A DNA stretch of 64,000 bases. It comes from Methylotenera oryzisoli_B. GTDB taxonomy: Bacteria; Pseudomonadota; Gammaproteobacteria; Burkholderiales; Methylophilaceae. Position numbers and translations under genes: made by a program. A model generated the notes under the pieces. That model worked only from the letters and a program-made list of their open reading frames with translations, did not search any database and was not told the DNA's origin. Positions 52,095 to 60,355 of the stretch are shown piece after piece. Location of the stretch: NCBI GenBank assembly GCA_965613685.1, contig OZ277031.1, positions 992,001 through 1,056,000 on the forward strand. The letters are read 5' to 3'. Position 1 is the stretch's first letter. Each line of letters starts with the position of its first letter.

Positions 52095-53726
52095 TCATCC
52101 GTGTTTTTTATTCGCCAAGGCCGCGCTAACAAAAGCGGTAAACAAAGGGTGGCCGGTACGCGGGTTGGAGGTGAATTCTGGGTGGAATTGCACGGCCATG
52201 AACCAAGGGTGCGCCGATTTAGGCAATTCAATCATTTCGCACAAATCTTCCGTTGGCGTTCTGGCTGAAATAATCAAACCGGCCGCTTTCAATTGCTCCA
52301 CGTAATGATTGTTCACCTCATAGCGGTGTCTATGTCGCTCATTAACTTGCTTGCCGTATATATCGGCAGCCATGGTATTGGGCACGATAGGGCAAGCTTG
52401 TGCGCCCAAGCGCATGGTGCCTCCCAAATCGGAATCTTCCGAGCGGGTTTCCTTGCTGCCATCGGCCGCTTGCCATTCAGTGATTAAACCCACCACTTGG
52501 TGCGGGCTTTCTGGGTCGAATTCTGTGCTGTTGGCTAGGTTCAATTTGGCCGCATTGCGGGCAAACTCGATGACCGCCAATTGCATGCCCAAGCATATGC
52601 CTAGGTAAGGCACTTTGTTTTTTCTGGCGTAGGCGATGGCGGCAATTTTGCCTTCCGTACCGCGCTTACCAAAGCCGCCCGGCACCAAAATAGCATCCAT
52701 GTCGGCCAAGGCAGAAGTGCCATTGGCTTCTATGTCCTCGGAGTCTATGTAGTGAATTTTAACTTTCGATTCGGTGTGTATACCGGCGTGTATTAAGGCT
52801 TCGGTCAAGGATTTGTAGGAATCGGCCAAATCAATGTACTTGCCAACAAAAGCAATGTTGACCAAGTGTTTAGGATTTTTTAGTGCGTAGGCAATTTTTT
52901 CCCAGCTGGATAAATCCGCGGCTTTAGCCAAGATATCCAATTTATGGCAGACGATTTCGTCCAGCATTTGGTCGTGCAATAGACCAGGTATTTGGTAGAT
53001 GGAATCGGCATCGATTGCGCTGATTACGGCTTCGGATGGCACATTGGTGAACAAAGCGATCTTTTTGCGCTCTTCTTCAGGAATGTTGCGGTCAGCGCGA
53101 CACAACAAAATATCCGGCTGAATACCGATTTCGCGCAACTCTTTCACCGAGTGCTGAGTCGGTTTGGTTTTTAATTCACCGGCCGTTGGTATCCAAGGCA
53201 ACAGGGTTAAATGAATGTAACAGGCGTTGTTTTTGCCCTCTTCAAAACCCATTTGACGGATGGCTTCCAGGAATGGCAAGGACTCAATGTCACCGACCGT
53301 GCCGCCCACTTCAATAATGGCAACGTCTGCGCCTTCAGCGCCGCGTTTCACGTGTGCCTTAATTTCGTCGGTAATGTGCGGAATAACTTGCACGGTTTTA
53401 CCTAGGTATTCACCGCGGCGTTCTTTTTTGATTACCGTTTCGTAAATTTGACCGGTGGTAAAGTTGTTGCGCTTGCCCATGCGTTGGGAAATAAAGCGTT
53501 CGTAGTGGCCTAAATCTAAATCCGTCTCTGCACCGTCGTCGGTGACAAACACCTCACCGTGTTGGAATGGCGACATGGTACCCGGGTCCACATTGATATA
53601 AGGGTCCAGTTTGAGCATGGTCACTTTAATGCCGCGTGACTCAAGAATCGCGCCTAAACTGGCCGCCGCTATGCCCTTACCAAGAGAAGAAACCACACCG
53701 CCAGTTACGAATACATATTTAGTCAT
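52095..53726 (-). CDS. pyrG: CTP synthase
   Basis: A 543-residue CTP synthase: N-terminal synthetase domain with VTGGVVSSLGKGIAAASLG at 7-25, and C-terminal class I glutaminase with GICLGMQLAVIEFARN (catalytic Cys near 379) and the AVQFHPEFTSNP histidine and glutamate. It makes CTP from UTP and glutamine. The first gene of the pyrG-kdsA-eno-ftsB unit. Confidence 0.97.
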   Translation of the reverse strand: MTKYVFVTGGVVSSLGKGIAAASLGAILESRGIKVTMLKLDPYINVDPGTMSPFQHGEVFVTDDGAETDLDLGHYERFISQRMGKRNNFTTGQIYETVIKKERRGEYLGKTVQVIPHITDEIKAHVKRGAEGADVAIIEVGGTVGDIESLPFLEAIRQMGFEEGKNNACYIHLTLLPWIPTAGELKTKPTQHSVKELREIGIQPDILLCRADRNIPEEERKKIALFTNVPSEAVISAIDADSIYQIPGLLHDQMLDEIVCHKLDILAKAADLSSWEKIAYALKNPKHLVNIAFVGKYIDLADSYKSLTEALIHAGIHTESKVKIHYIDSEDIEANGTSALADMDAILVPGGFGKRGTEGKIAAIAYARKNKVPYLGICLGMQLAVIEFARNAAKLNLANSTEFDPESPHQVVGLITEWQAADGSKETRSEDSDLGGTMRLGAQACPIVPNTMAADIYGKQVNERHRHRYEVNNHYVEQLKAAGLIISARTPTEDLCEMIELPKSAHPWFMAVQFHPEFTSNPRTGHPLFTAFVSAALANKKHG

Positions 53727-53767
53727 TAAATTAACTTTGTAGAAGACTTTTTAGAAGGCTGTTTATA

Positions 53768-53805
53768 ACTGCCTAGACGGGAACAAATTTTACCGTAAAG
53801 GCAGT
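53768..53805. promoter_or_regulatory. Nested dyad between pyrG and tadA
   Basis: ACTGCC (53768-53773) and ACGG (53777-53780) pair with CCGT (53793-53796) and GGCAGT (53800-53805). It lies 42 bases upstream of the pyrG start in the divergent region and could be an operator or an attenuator-like structure in one leader. Confidence 0.4.
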
Positions 53806-53896
53806 ACAATCACAATCAATCAAGCGGCATCTGTGCAGAAATTTTCACCGCCCTTATATCGCCGTACAAGAAACCGTTAGAGCAACCCTGACTAGC

Positions 53897-54388
53897 ATGA
53901 ACCCAGCCAATTTAAACAGTGCAACAGAACAAAATGCTACGGACGAGCGCTGCATGCGCTTAGCCATGGCTTTAGCCGAACAAGCCGCGCAAGCGGGCGA
54001 AGTGCCTGTCGGCGCCATCGTAGTGAAGGACGGTGTGGTCATTGGATACGGTGGCAACGCTCCTATCGCCAATCACGACCCCAGTGCCCATGCCGAGATA
54101 TTGGCCTTGCGAGAGGCCGCCCAACATCTGGGTAATTACCGTTTAGTGGATTGCACCCTGTACGTTACCTTAGAACCTTGCGCCATGTGCAGTGGTGCCA
54201 TTCAACATGCTCGCATAGCCAGGTTGGTGTTTGGCGCCAAGGATCCCAAAACCGGCTGTTGCGGCAGCGTGCTAAACCTCATGGCGGAAGCCAAGCTCAA
54301 CCACCATACTGAGCTGACCGGCGGTGTTTTGGCAGACGAATGCGGCGCCCACTTGTCGGCTTTTTTTTCGGCGCGCCGCAAGAAGTAA
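53897..54388 (+). CDS. tadA: tRNA adenosine(34) deaminase
   Basis: A 163-residue TadA that deaminates A34 of tRNA-Arg(ACG) to inosine. The zinc and proton-shuttle motifs are HAEILALREAA near 64 and LEPCAMCSGAI near 95. The N-terminus carries a short extra tail (about 14 residues) before DERCMRLAMALAEQA. It stands alone and ends at a bidirectional terminator. Confidence 0.94.
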   Translation: MNPANLNSATEQNATDERCMRLAMALAEQAAQAGEVPVGAIVVKDGVVIGYGGNAPIANHDPSAHAEILALREAAQHLGNYRLVDCTLYVTLEPCAMCSGAIQHARIARLVFGAKDPKTGCCGSVLNLMAEAKLNHHTELTGGVLADECGAHLSAFFSARRKK

Positions 54389-54432
54389 TACACCAGCAAA
54401 TAATGGTCTAAGAAACTAGTCTGTACAAAAGC

Positions 54433-54461
54433 AAAAAGCCGACATCGTGTCGGCTTTTTTG
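54433..54461. terminator. Bidirectional terminator between tadA and the Bax-inhibitor gene
   Basis: AAAAGCCGACA and TGTCGGCTTTT make an 11-bp stem with loop TCG, flanked by A residues on the left and six T residues on the right, so it can work on both strands for the convergent genes. Confidence 0.92.
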
Positions 54462-54490
54462 TATTTAACCAGGGCTAACACCCCGTCAAA

Positions 54491-55183
54491 TTAATCGTTG
54501 TTGCCACCTAACAAGCCCATCAATAACTGCAATAGGCTAGTGAATAGATTGTAGATGCTCATGTACAAACTTAAGGTAGCCATGATGTAGTTGGTTTCAC
54601 CGCCGTTAACAATGCGGCTCACGTCATACAAAATAAAACCCGAGAACAAAATCACGCCTACCGCTGACATGGCTAAGGTCATGGCAGGGATTTGTAAAAA
54701 GATATTGGCCAAGGAGGCGACGATCAGCAAGATAATGCCCACCATTAAGAATTTACCCATGAAGCTAAAGTCTTTTTTAGTGGTGGTAGCGATACCGGCT
54801 AAGGTCAAAAAGATAATGCCGGTGCCGCCTGCAGCCAAGCCTACAATTTGGCCGCCGTTACGTAAGTGCAAGGCATGTTGCAAAATAGGGCCTAGCATCA
54901 AGCCCAGCAAGAAGGTTAGGCCCAAAAGCAAGACCACGCCCACGCTGCTATTGCGATTTGCCGTGATGGCAGCAAACAGTCCGAATAAAACAGCCATGGC
55001 GCCAATCGCAAAAATAAATGGGTGCTGTGCGGCGAATGAAAAATTCATGCTCATGCCGATTAAGGCGCCAATCACCGTAGGGATTAGGGTTATGCCTAAT
55101 AGCGCATAGGTGTTACGCAAGACCTTATTGGTCACTTGTTGTGCTGATACTGAACTAGCTAACACTGAATTTTGATCTGACAT
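54491..55183 (-). CDS. Bax inhibitor-1/YccA family membrane protein
   Basis: A 230-residue protein with seven predicted membrane helices, of the BI-1/YccA family. Its N-terminus (VLRNTYALLGITLIPTVIGA) and the final helix region with NLFTSLLQLLMGLLGGNND are typical of the YccA branch, whose E. coli member modulates the FtsH protease. Some members conduct calcium. Functional assignment beyond the family is not possible. It is a single gene with the bidirectional terminator behind it. Confidence 0.92.
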   Translation of the reverse strand: MSDQNSVLASSVSAQQVTNKVLRNTYALLGITLIPTVIGALIGMSMNFSFAAQHPFIFAIGAMAVLFGLFAAITANRNSSVGVVLLLGLTFLLGLMLGPILQHALHLRNGGQIVGLAAGGTGIIFLTLAGIATTTKKDFSFMGKFLMVGIILLIVASLANIFLQIPAMTLAMSAVGVILFSGFILYDVSRIVNGGETNYIMATLSLYMSIYNLFTSLLQLLMGLLGGNND

Positions 55184-55287
55184 GGTTTATTTCCTTTAAT
55201 TAAAAAACTACACTGCATAAGATAGCGACTAAGCCTAGAAGTTTCAAGCGCAAAATGATGACAAATGCACTATTTTCCTAATGCAGC

Positions 55288-56334
55288 CTAATTAAACAAC
55301 TCACCTTCTTGCAAACCGACCTGCCCCACTTGATGCACCGCTTGCACAAATTCAGCATCCTCATGCAGCGCATCCAGGCTAGGCGGATGCTTTTGCCCGT
55401 GCATGCGCGCTAGACGGGCAATGCTTTGTGCGGAAATAGACCAGGTTAAATTAGCCAGCAATTCATCTTGCATGGCCGGCTGATTGCACAGCAACACCAT
55501 GTCGCAACCGGCGTTTAAGGCCGCCAAGGCGCGAGTGGTAACATCGCCACCGGCGGTGGCCGCCTCCATGCTTAAATCGTCGCTAAAAATCACGCCATTG
55601 AAACCCAAGCGCTCACGTAGGATTTTTTGCAACCAACGCGTCGAGAAGCCTGCCGGTTTGTCGTCCACTTTTGGGTAGATCACGTGCGCCGGCATGATGG
55701 CCTGTATGCCATCGTCTATCATCATCTTAAAAGGTTGCATGTCGTGCTGGACGATCTGATCAAACTCCCTATCGTCCACTGGCATGCTCACATGGGAATC
55801 CGCCACGACAAAGCCGTGTCCAGGAAAATGCTTGCCGACGGCGGCCATGCCGCCTTTTTTCAAGCCTTGCATTAATGCAAAAGCCAAGTCGTTAATGGCT
55901 TGTGGTTTTAAGTGAAAGGCGCGGTCGCCTATCACCAGGCTGTCGCCGTAATCCATGTCCAAGACCGGCGTAAAACTAAAGTCGATACCGTGCGCACGCA
56001 ATTCGGCGGCCAAGATCCAACCGGCTTCGGTGGCCAATTGCTTGGCTTTTTTCGGATGGCTATCCCAAATTTTACCGAACTCGCGCATGGGCGGAATTCT
56101 GGTGAATCCTTCGCGAAAGCGCTGCACGCGCCCACCTTCATGATCCACGGCGATCAACAAGGGTGGCGTTCTCACTTCATGAATGCTGGTGGTGAGCGCC
56201 TTTAATTGGCTGTTGTTAATGAAATTGCGTTTAAACAATATCACCCCACCAACCAAGGGATGCTGCAAACGACGAACGTCCTCTGCAGTCAACTCGGTGC
56301 CAACCACATCCAACATCACGGGACCTAATGACAT
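55288..56334 (-). CDS. nagZ: Beta-N-acetylhexosaminidase
   Basis: A 348-residue glycoside hydrolase family 3 NagZ. The signature AVGKHFPGHGFVVADSHVSMP (in the region of residues 160-180) holds the catalytic His, and IFSDDLSMEA near 246 the nucleophile Asp. It removes N-acetylglucosamine from anhydro-muropeptides in the cytoplasm during peptidoglycan recycling. It follows the two transporter permeases after 65 bases on the same strand, which suggests a link with muropeptide import. Confidence 0.94.
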   Translation of the reverse strand: MSLGPVMLDVVGTELTAEDVRRLQHPLVGGVILFKRNFINNSQLKALTTSIHEVRTPPLLIAVDHEGGRVQRFREGFTRIPPMREFGKIWDSHPKKAKQLATEAGWILAAELRAHGIDFSFTPVLDMDYGDSLVIGDRAFHLKPQAINDLAFALMQGLKKGGMAAVGKHFPGHGFVVADSHVSMPVDDREFDQIVQHDMQPFKMMIDDGIQAIMPAHVIYPKVDDKPAGFSTRWLQKILRERLGFNGVIFSDDLSMEAATAGGDVTTRALAALNAGCDMVLLCNQPAMQDELLANLTWSISAQSIARLARMHGQKHPPSLDALHEDAEFVQAVHQVGQVGLQEGELFN

Positions 56335-56399
56335 ACACTCTACCTTCTTAATTTAAATGATATTACTTAGACTGTTAGCCTATACGCAGCACAATGCAC

Positions 56400-57200
56400 C
56401 TAGTCGGCTTCTTGCCGCACATCCAGGTGATCCCTTAGGCTGTCGCCGCCTAAATTAATGGCTAGGATCAAGCTCATTAAACTCATGCCAACAATTAAAA
56501 CATAATGCGGGGCCACCAGCATATAGCGCACCCCATCTCTTAACATGGCACCCCATGACGCATTGGGCGCTTGTATGCCCAGCCCTAAAAAGGACAAGCT
56601 GGCCTCGGCTATCATAACGCTGGCCAAGCTGTAAGTCGCTTCTACGACTAACAACGATGTTAGCAAGGGCAAAATGTGTTTGCCTATCAACCTAGGTACG
56701 CTAGCACCTAGCGAAAGCGCTGCCAAGACATGCTGCCTATCGCGCAAACTGAGCGTTTGGCCACGAGTCAAACGCGCGTAACTGACCCAGCCGGTCAGGC
56801 TAAGCGCGATCATTAAATTAAGCAGTCCCGGGCCCAATACCGCGGCAAAAGCAATGGCCAACAAAATGCCTGGAAATGCCAAAAACACATCGGTGACCTG
56901 CATCAAGAATTGATCAACCCGGCCGCCGTAAAACCCGGCCAACAAGCCTATCAACACGCCCACTGTCATGGTCACCGCGGTCACCGACAGCGCCACTAAC
57001 AACGACACCTCTACCCCGTGTAATAGCCTGGCTAGAATGCTGCGTCCCAAGTCGTCATTACCTAACCAATAGACTGCGCTCGGCGTGTGCAAGATGGCAT
57101 TTAAATCAATTTGATTCGGATCGAGCTGAAACAATCGACCAAGCACAACAGCCAATAACCAAAACAGCAAAATGCCGTATGCCAGTATTTTTATCATCAA
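56400..57200 (-). CDS. Peptide-type ABC transporter permease (DppC/OppC family)
   Basis: A 266-residue inner-membrane permease with five or six helices and the EAA-type loop (VLAALSLGASVPRLIGKHIL near 153-172), of the DppC/OppC/YejE family. The loop would contact an ATPase, but no ATP-binding subunit gene is present in the operon. The start overlaps the stop of the DppB-type gene by four bases. Substrate unknown: oligopeptides, or muropeptides in view of nagZ. Confidence 0.9.
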   Translation of the reverse strand: MMIKILAYGILLFWLLAVVLGRLFQLDPNQIDLNAILHTPSAVYWLGNDDLGRSILARLLHGVEVSLLVALSVTAVTMTVGVLIGLLAGFYGGRVDQFLMQVTDVFLAFPGILLAIAFAAVLGPGLLNLMIALSLTGWVSYARLTRGQTLSLRDRQHVLAALSLGASVPRLIGKHILPLLTSLLVVEATYSLASVMIAEASLSFLGLGIQAPNASWGAMLRDGVRYMLVAPHYVLIVGMSLMSLILAINLGGDSLRDHLDVRQEAD

Positions 57201-58108
57201 TGCCCCAGCCTAATACGCGGATCGGCCAAGCGATAGAGCAAGTCGGTCAGCGCATTAACCACGACATAACTTAACGCCACCAACAAAACGCAGGCTTGCG
57301 TCACCGGGTAATCGCGCTTTTCTATGCTCTCCACCAACAATCGGCCTATGCCATCCCAACTGAAGATGGTTTCGGTGATCACGGTGCCGGCCAACAAACT
57401 GCCCATTTGCAAACCCACGATGGTGATAATCGGCAATAAAGCTGCTCGCAATGCGTGGCGCAATATGACCTGACGCTCAGTTAAGCCCTTGGCGCGTGCG
57501 GTGCGGATAAAGTCCTCGTTTAGCACCTCGAGCAAACTGGTGCGCGTCATGCGGGTTAGTATGGCACTCAAACCAAAGCCCAAGGTGAGTGCCGGCAAAA
57601 TAATCGAAGACGGACTGTCCATACCACTCACAGGCAAGCAGCCTAACCAAACGGCAAAAATTAACATTAACATCGGCCCTAACCAAAAAGCTGGCATGGC
57701 CGATAAGCGCACGGAAACGATGGTCACTACCAGGTCTTGCCAATGACCGGCTTTGAGGGCGGCAAAAACGCCCAAGGGAACGCCCACGCCCACGCCTATT
57801 AACAAGGCCACTAAGGCCAGTTTGAGTGTGGCCGGGTAGCGCGTTTTAATTAACTCAATAATGGGGGTTTTACTGTGTATGGACACGCCGAAATCGGCGT
57901 GCGCCAATCGGCTTAAATACAAAGCAAATTGGTTAGCGACCGATTGATTAAGGCCCAACTCGGCACGCAACACGTCACGGTCTGCCAAACTAGCCGATTC
58001 GCCCAACATCACTTCGACCGGGTCACCTGGTACCAAATGGATCAGTAAGAAAGTAAGGCTAAGCACACCAAAAACAACGGTGCAAAAACTGAGCACACGT
58101 TTAATCAT
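57197..58108 (-). CDS. Peptide-type ABC transporter permease (DppB/OppB family)
   Basis: A 303-residue permease of the DppB/OppB/YejB family: N-terminal helix (about 8-28) with the LIHLVPGDPVEVMLGE motif after it, further helices, and the EAA loop FIRTARAKGLTERQVILRHALR (about 198-219). It pairs with the DppC-type subunit. Its first eight bases overlap the end of the L,D-transpeptidase gene, so the two are translated together. Confidence 0.92.
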   Translation of the reverse strand: MIKRVLSFCTVVFGVLSLTFLLIHLVPGDPVEVMLGESASLADRDVLRAELGLNQSVANQFALYLSRLAHADFGVSIHSKTPIIELIKTRYPATLKLALVALLIGVGVGVPLGVFAALKAGHWQDLVVTIVSVRLSAMPAFWLGPMLMLIFAVWLGCLPVSGMDSPSSIILPALTLGFGLSAILTRMTRTSLLEVLNEDFIRTARAKGLTERQVILRHALRAALLPIITIVGLQMGSLLAGTVITETIFSWDGIGRLLVESIEKRDYPVTQACVLLVALSYVVVNALTDLLYRLADPRIRLGH

Positions 58109-58583
58109 TGTGTATGTTCACCGTGGCGCCCACCGCCACCCAATCAAATAGCGTGATCAGCTCGTCATTGCGCATGCGTATGCAACCGTGCGAGCCTATT
58201 TTGCCCATTTCGACGCTGTCTGGCGTACCGTGTATGTAAATATAGCGTTGCATGGTATCCACCTCACCCAAGCGATTTACGCCCAACTCCGTACCGGATA
58301 ACCACAGTATTCGGGTCAATATCCAATCGCGCTCAGGGAAAGCCGCCATCAAATCCGGTGTGCATAGCTCACCGGTTGCTCGGCGTCCAACAAACACGCT
58401 GTTAACTGGGGCGCCAGCGCCTATCTTCGCCCGCACCGTATGTTGACCTAGCGGGGTGCAACCGCTGTTTTTTTGGCAACCTGGTCCATTGACTGCGCTG
58501 GATATGGCGCAACTGAGCAGCAGTTTACGACTGGTGTCGAACAGGGTTAAACGCTGCTCTTTCAATGAAATATCAATGTGCAT
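58101..58583 (-). CDS. L,D-transpeptidase catalytic domain protein (YkuD)
   Basis: A 160-residue protein that is almost only a YkuD domain. The active site HGCIRMRNDE (Cys near 138) with the upstream IYIHGTPDSVEMGKIGSHG segment is intact. YkuD enzymes make 3-3 cross-links in peptidoglycan or attach lipoproteins. There is no signal peptide or membrane helix at the N-terminus (MHIDISLKEQRLTLFDTS), so export is not obvious, and the protein might act on muropeptides in the cytoplasm; this is inference. The gene overlaps both transporter genes (11 bases with the binding protein, 8 with the permease). Confidence 0.88.
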   Translation of the reverse strand: MHIDISLKEQRLTLFDTSRKLLLSCAISSAVNGPGCQKNSGCTPLGQHTVRAKIGAGAPVNSVFVGRRATGELCTPDLMAAFPERDWILTRILWLSGTELGVNRLGEVDTMQRYIYIHGTPDSVEMGKIGSHGCIRMRNDELITLFDWVAVGATVNIHND

Positions 58584-60081
58584 AAGCGCTTATTGTAGCT
58601 AAATCGTCCCAATTCCCGTCGGCTTTAGGTGAATAATTTTGCATGCCCTTTTGCATGGCCGCAAACTGGCCTTCATACCAGAGAGGAATGTAGGGCAATT
58701 GTTGGTGGATGCGTTGAGTCACCGCTTGCCAATTGTCTGTTGCAAGCAATTTATCCAATTCAGCATCCTGATATCGGCCACGATTAAAGCCTTTTGGTGG
58801 CACACTGTCAGAGGCGAATGCCTGACCGTATATTTCCGGTGTTTTCACCCCCACCCAAGTTAAACCATACAATTGAAAATTGCCTTGCTTAATTTCAGCA
58901 AAAAAAGTCGCCCAGTCCAAGCTGCGTATCTCTAGGTCTATCCCGGCAGGTCGCATTTGCGCTTGCATGATGGTCGCCAACCTTAAACGCTGGGCATCGG
59001 TGGAGGTTTTATAAACCAATTTCAGCGGCAAACTAACGCCGGCTTCTTGCAACAAACGCCTAGCCAGCGCCGGATCATAGGCATAAGCCGGCAAAGTTTG
59101 CTGCTGCGCGTAATGCTCAGGTGGCAAAATAGCGCCGCCTAAACGGCTGTGCATCAACATGGCTTTATTAATGATGGCTTGCCTGTCTATGGCATGCGCC
59201 AGCGCCTGCCTAACTTTGAGTTTTTTTAATTGTGGGTCTTGCATGTTTAAACCAAGGTAGGAGAAATTCACCCCTACACTGGTCTTAACTGTTAACGCGG
59301 GTTTAGCCTGCAAATAGCGCACGGACTCAGGCGGCAAATCGCCTTGTATCAAATCCACTTCTGTGTGCACCAATTTCAGCATGCGCACCGTTGGGTCTTT
59401 TACTTCAATCAAACTAATGCGTTGGCCGTCATCCAGGCGCTGCAAACGCCATTTGTTTTGCCTATCAAGCAACACCAATGGGCCGCTACCCACAGGAAAA
59501 CGAGCGAAATCGTGCTGACTTTTCAGCAATTCGGCAGGCAAAATGCCTAGTAATAATTTAGCCGGAAAATGCCGGTCTGGTGCGTTTAAATGAAACAATA
59601 CGGTCCGCTCATTTAGCACAACAATATTTTTCAAGTTGCTGAACTCTGCACTGTGCGGCGAATCAGAAAGTGCGGTAATGGAATCGTAAGTGGCTTTAAC
59701 GTCGTAGGCCGTGAGTTTTCTAGCTTTCGCTTTGTGCTCTGCGCTTGGTGGGTAGTAAAAAAGACGGCGCTGCTCGTTCAGTGTGAATCGGTAACTTAAC
59801 GGGCTTAATTGTTGCCAACTGGCTAAACTGGGTTGCGGCTTGGTATGGGCATCAAAATCCACCAAGCTTTGATAGAGCAGCCTATTCAGCCGTTCGGATG
59901 CCGCATCGGTGGCGTATCTGGGGTCTAGGTTTAATGGTGCTTGACTGATGGCGAAGACGATCTCTGGCGAGGACGAAGCCTTAATGATTGGGGCGGATGA
60001 AGTATTAGTGGGCTTGCATGCCGACAGCATCAAGATGAAACACAGCGGCAAGCCAAGTAATAGGCGATAAATAAGGCACAT
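58573..60081 (-). CDS. Peptide-type ABC transporter substrate-binding lipoprotein (SBP family 5)
   Basis: A 502-residue extracellular solute-binding protein family 5 member (OppA/DppA/MppA type). It has a lipoprotein signal peptide with lipobox LSAC and Cys22, the N-terminal NLDPRYATDAASERLNRLLY segment, and the late RLPYIPLWYE-like ending (QLPYIPLWYEG). It would capture peptides or muropeptides in the periplasm for the two permeases encoded after the L,D-transpeptidase. It is the first gene of the operon. Ligand not predictable. Confidence 0.9.
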   Translation of the reverse strand: MCLIYRLLLGLPLCFILMLSACKPTNTSSAPIIKASSSPEIVFAISQAPLNLDPRYATDAASERLNRLLYQSLVDFDAHTKPQPSLASWQQLSPLSYRFTLNEQRRLFYYPPSAEHKAKARKLTAYDVKATYDSITALSDSPHSAEFSNLKNIVVLNERTVLFHLNAPDRHFPAKLLLGILPAELLKSQHDFARFPVGSGPLVLLDRQNKWRLQRLDDGQRISLIEVKDPTVRMLKLVHTEVDLIQGDLPPESVRYLQAKPALTVKTSVGVNFSYLGLNMQDPQLKKLKVRQALAHAIDRQAIINKAMLMHSRLGGAILPPEHYAQQQTLPAYAYDPALARRLLQEAGVSLPLKLVYKTSTDAQRLRLATIMQAQMRPAGIDLEIRSLDWATFFAEIKQGNFQLYGLTWVGVKTPEIYGQAFASDSVPPKGFNRGRYQDAELDKLLATDNWQAVTQRIHQQLPYIPLWYEGQFAAMQKGMQNYSPKADGNWDDLATISAYAH

Positions 60082-60258
60082 AAGGGGGATTTTACTAGAT
60101 TATCTTGTTGCATGGCGAGCTAGCGAACAAGTCCGCTTATTCCACGGCCAGCCCCATACCTTCATATAATACTGGTTACTGAAATGCTTTATAATTACGC
60201 CTTCATGATTTATACACCTTGCTCACCTCGCTTGAGAAGCCAATATTTTGCTTATCTA

Positions 60259-60306
60259 TTGATATAAATCAATTTGGCTGCAGGCGATGTGCGACAAAAT
60301 GTCACG
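60259..60306 (+). promoter_or_regulatory. FNR/ANR box and predicted class II promoter of ccoNOQP
   Basis: TTGAT-ATAA-ATCAA at 60259-60272 fits the FNR/ANR consensus (TTGAT-N4-ATCAA) exactly. A -10-like CAAAAT at 60295-60300 would set the transcription start near 60307, which puts the centre of the box at -41.5, the position of class II FNR-activated promoters. The site is 83 bases before the ccoN start. Confidence 0.8.
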
Positions 60307-60355
60307 TGTGAAAAATCACAAAAGAATTATCAATTAGTACCATGGGGGAAACCAA

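Noticed and set aside
58573..60081. Binding protein as a nickel (NikA) or dipeptide (DppA) specific protein.
   Set aside because: Sequence family 5 membership is clear, but no ligand-determining features can be read by eye; a specific name would be a guess.
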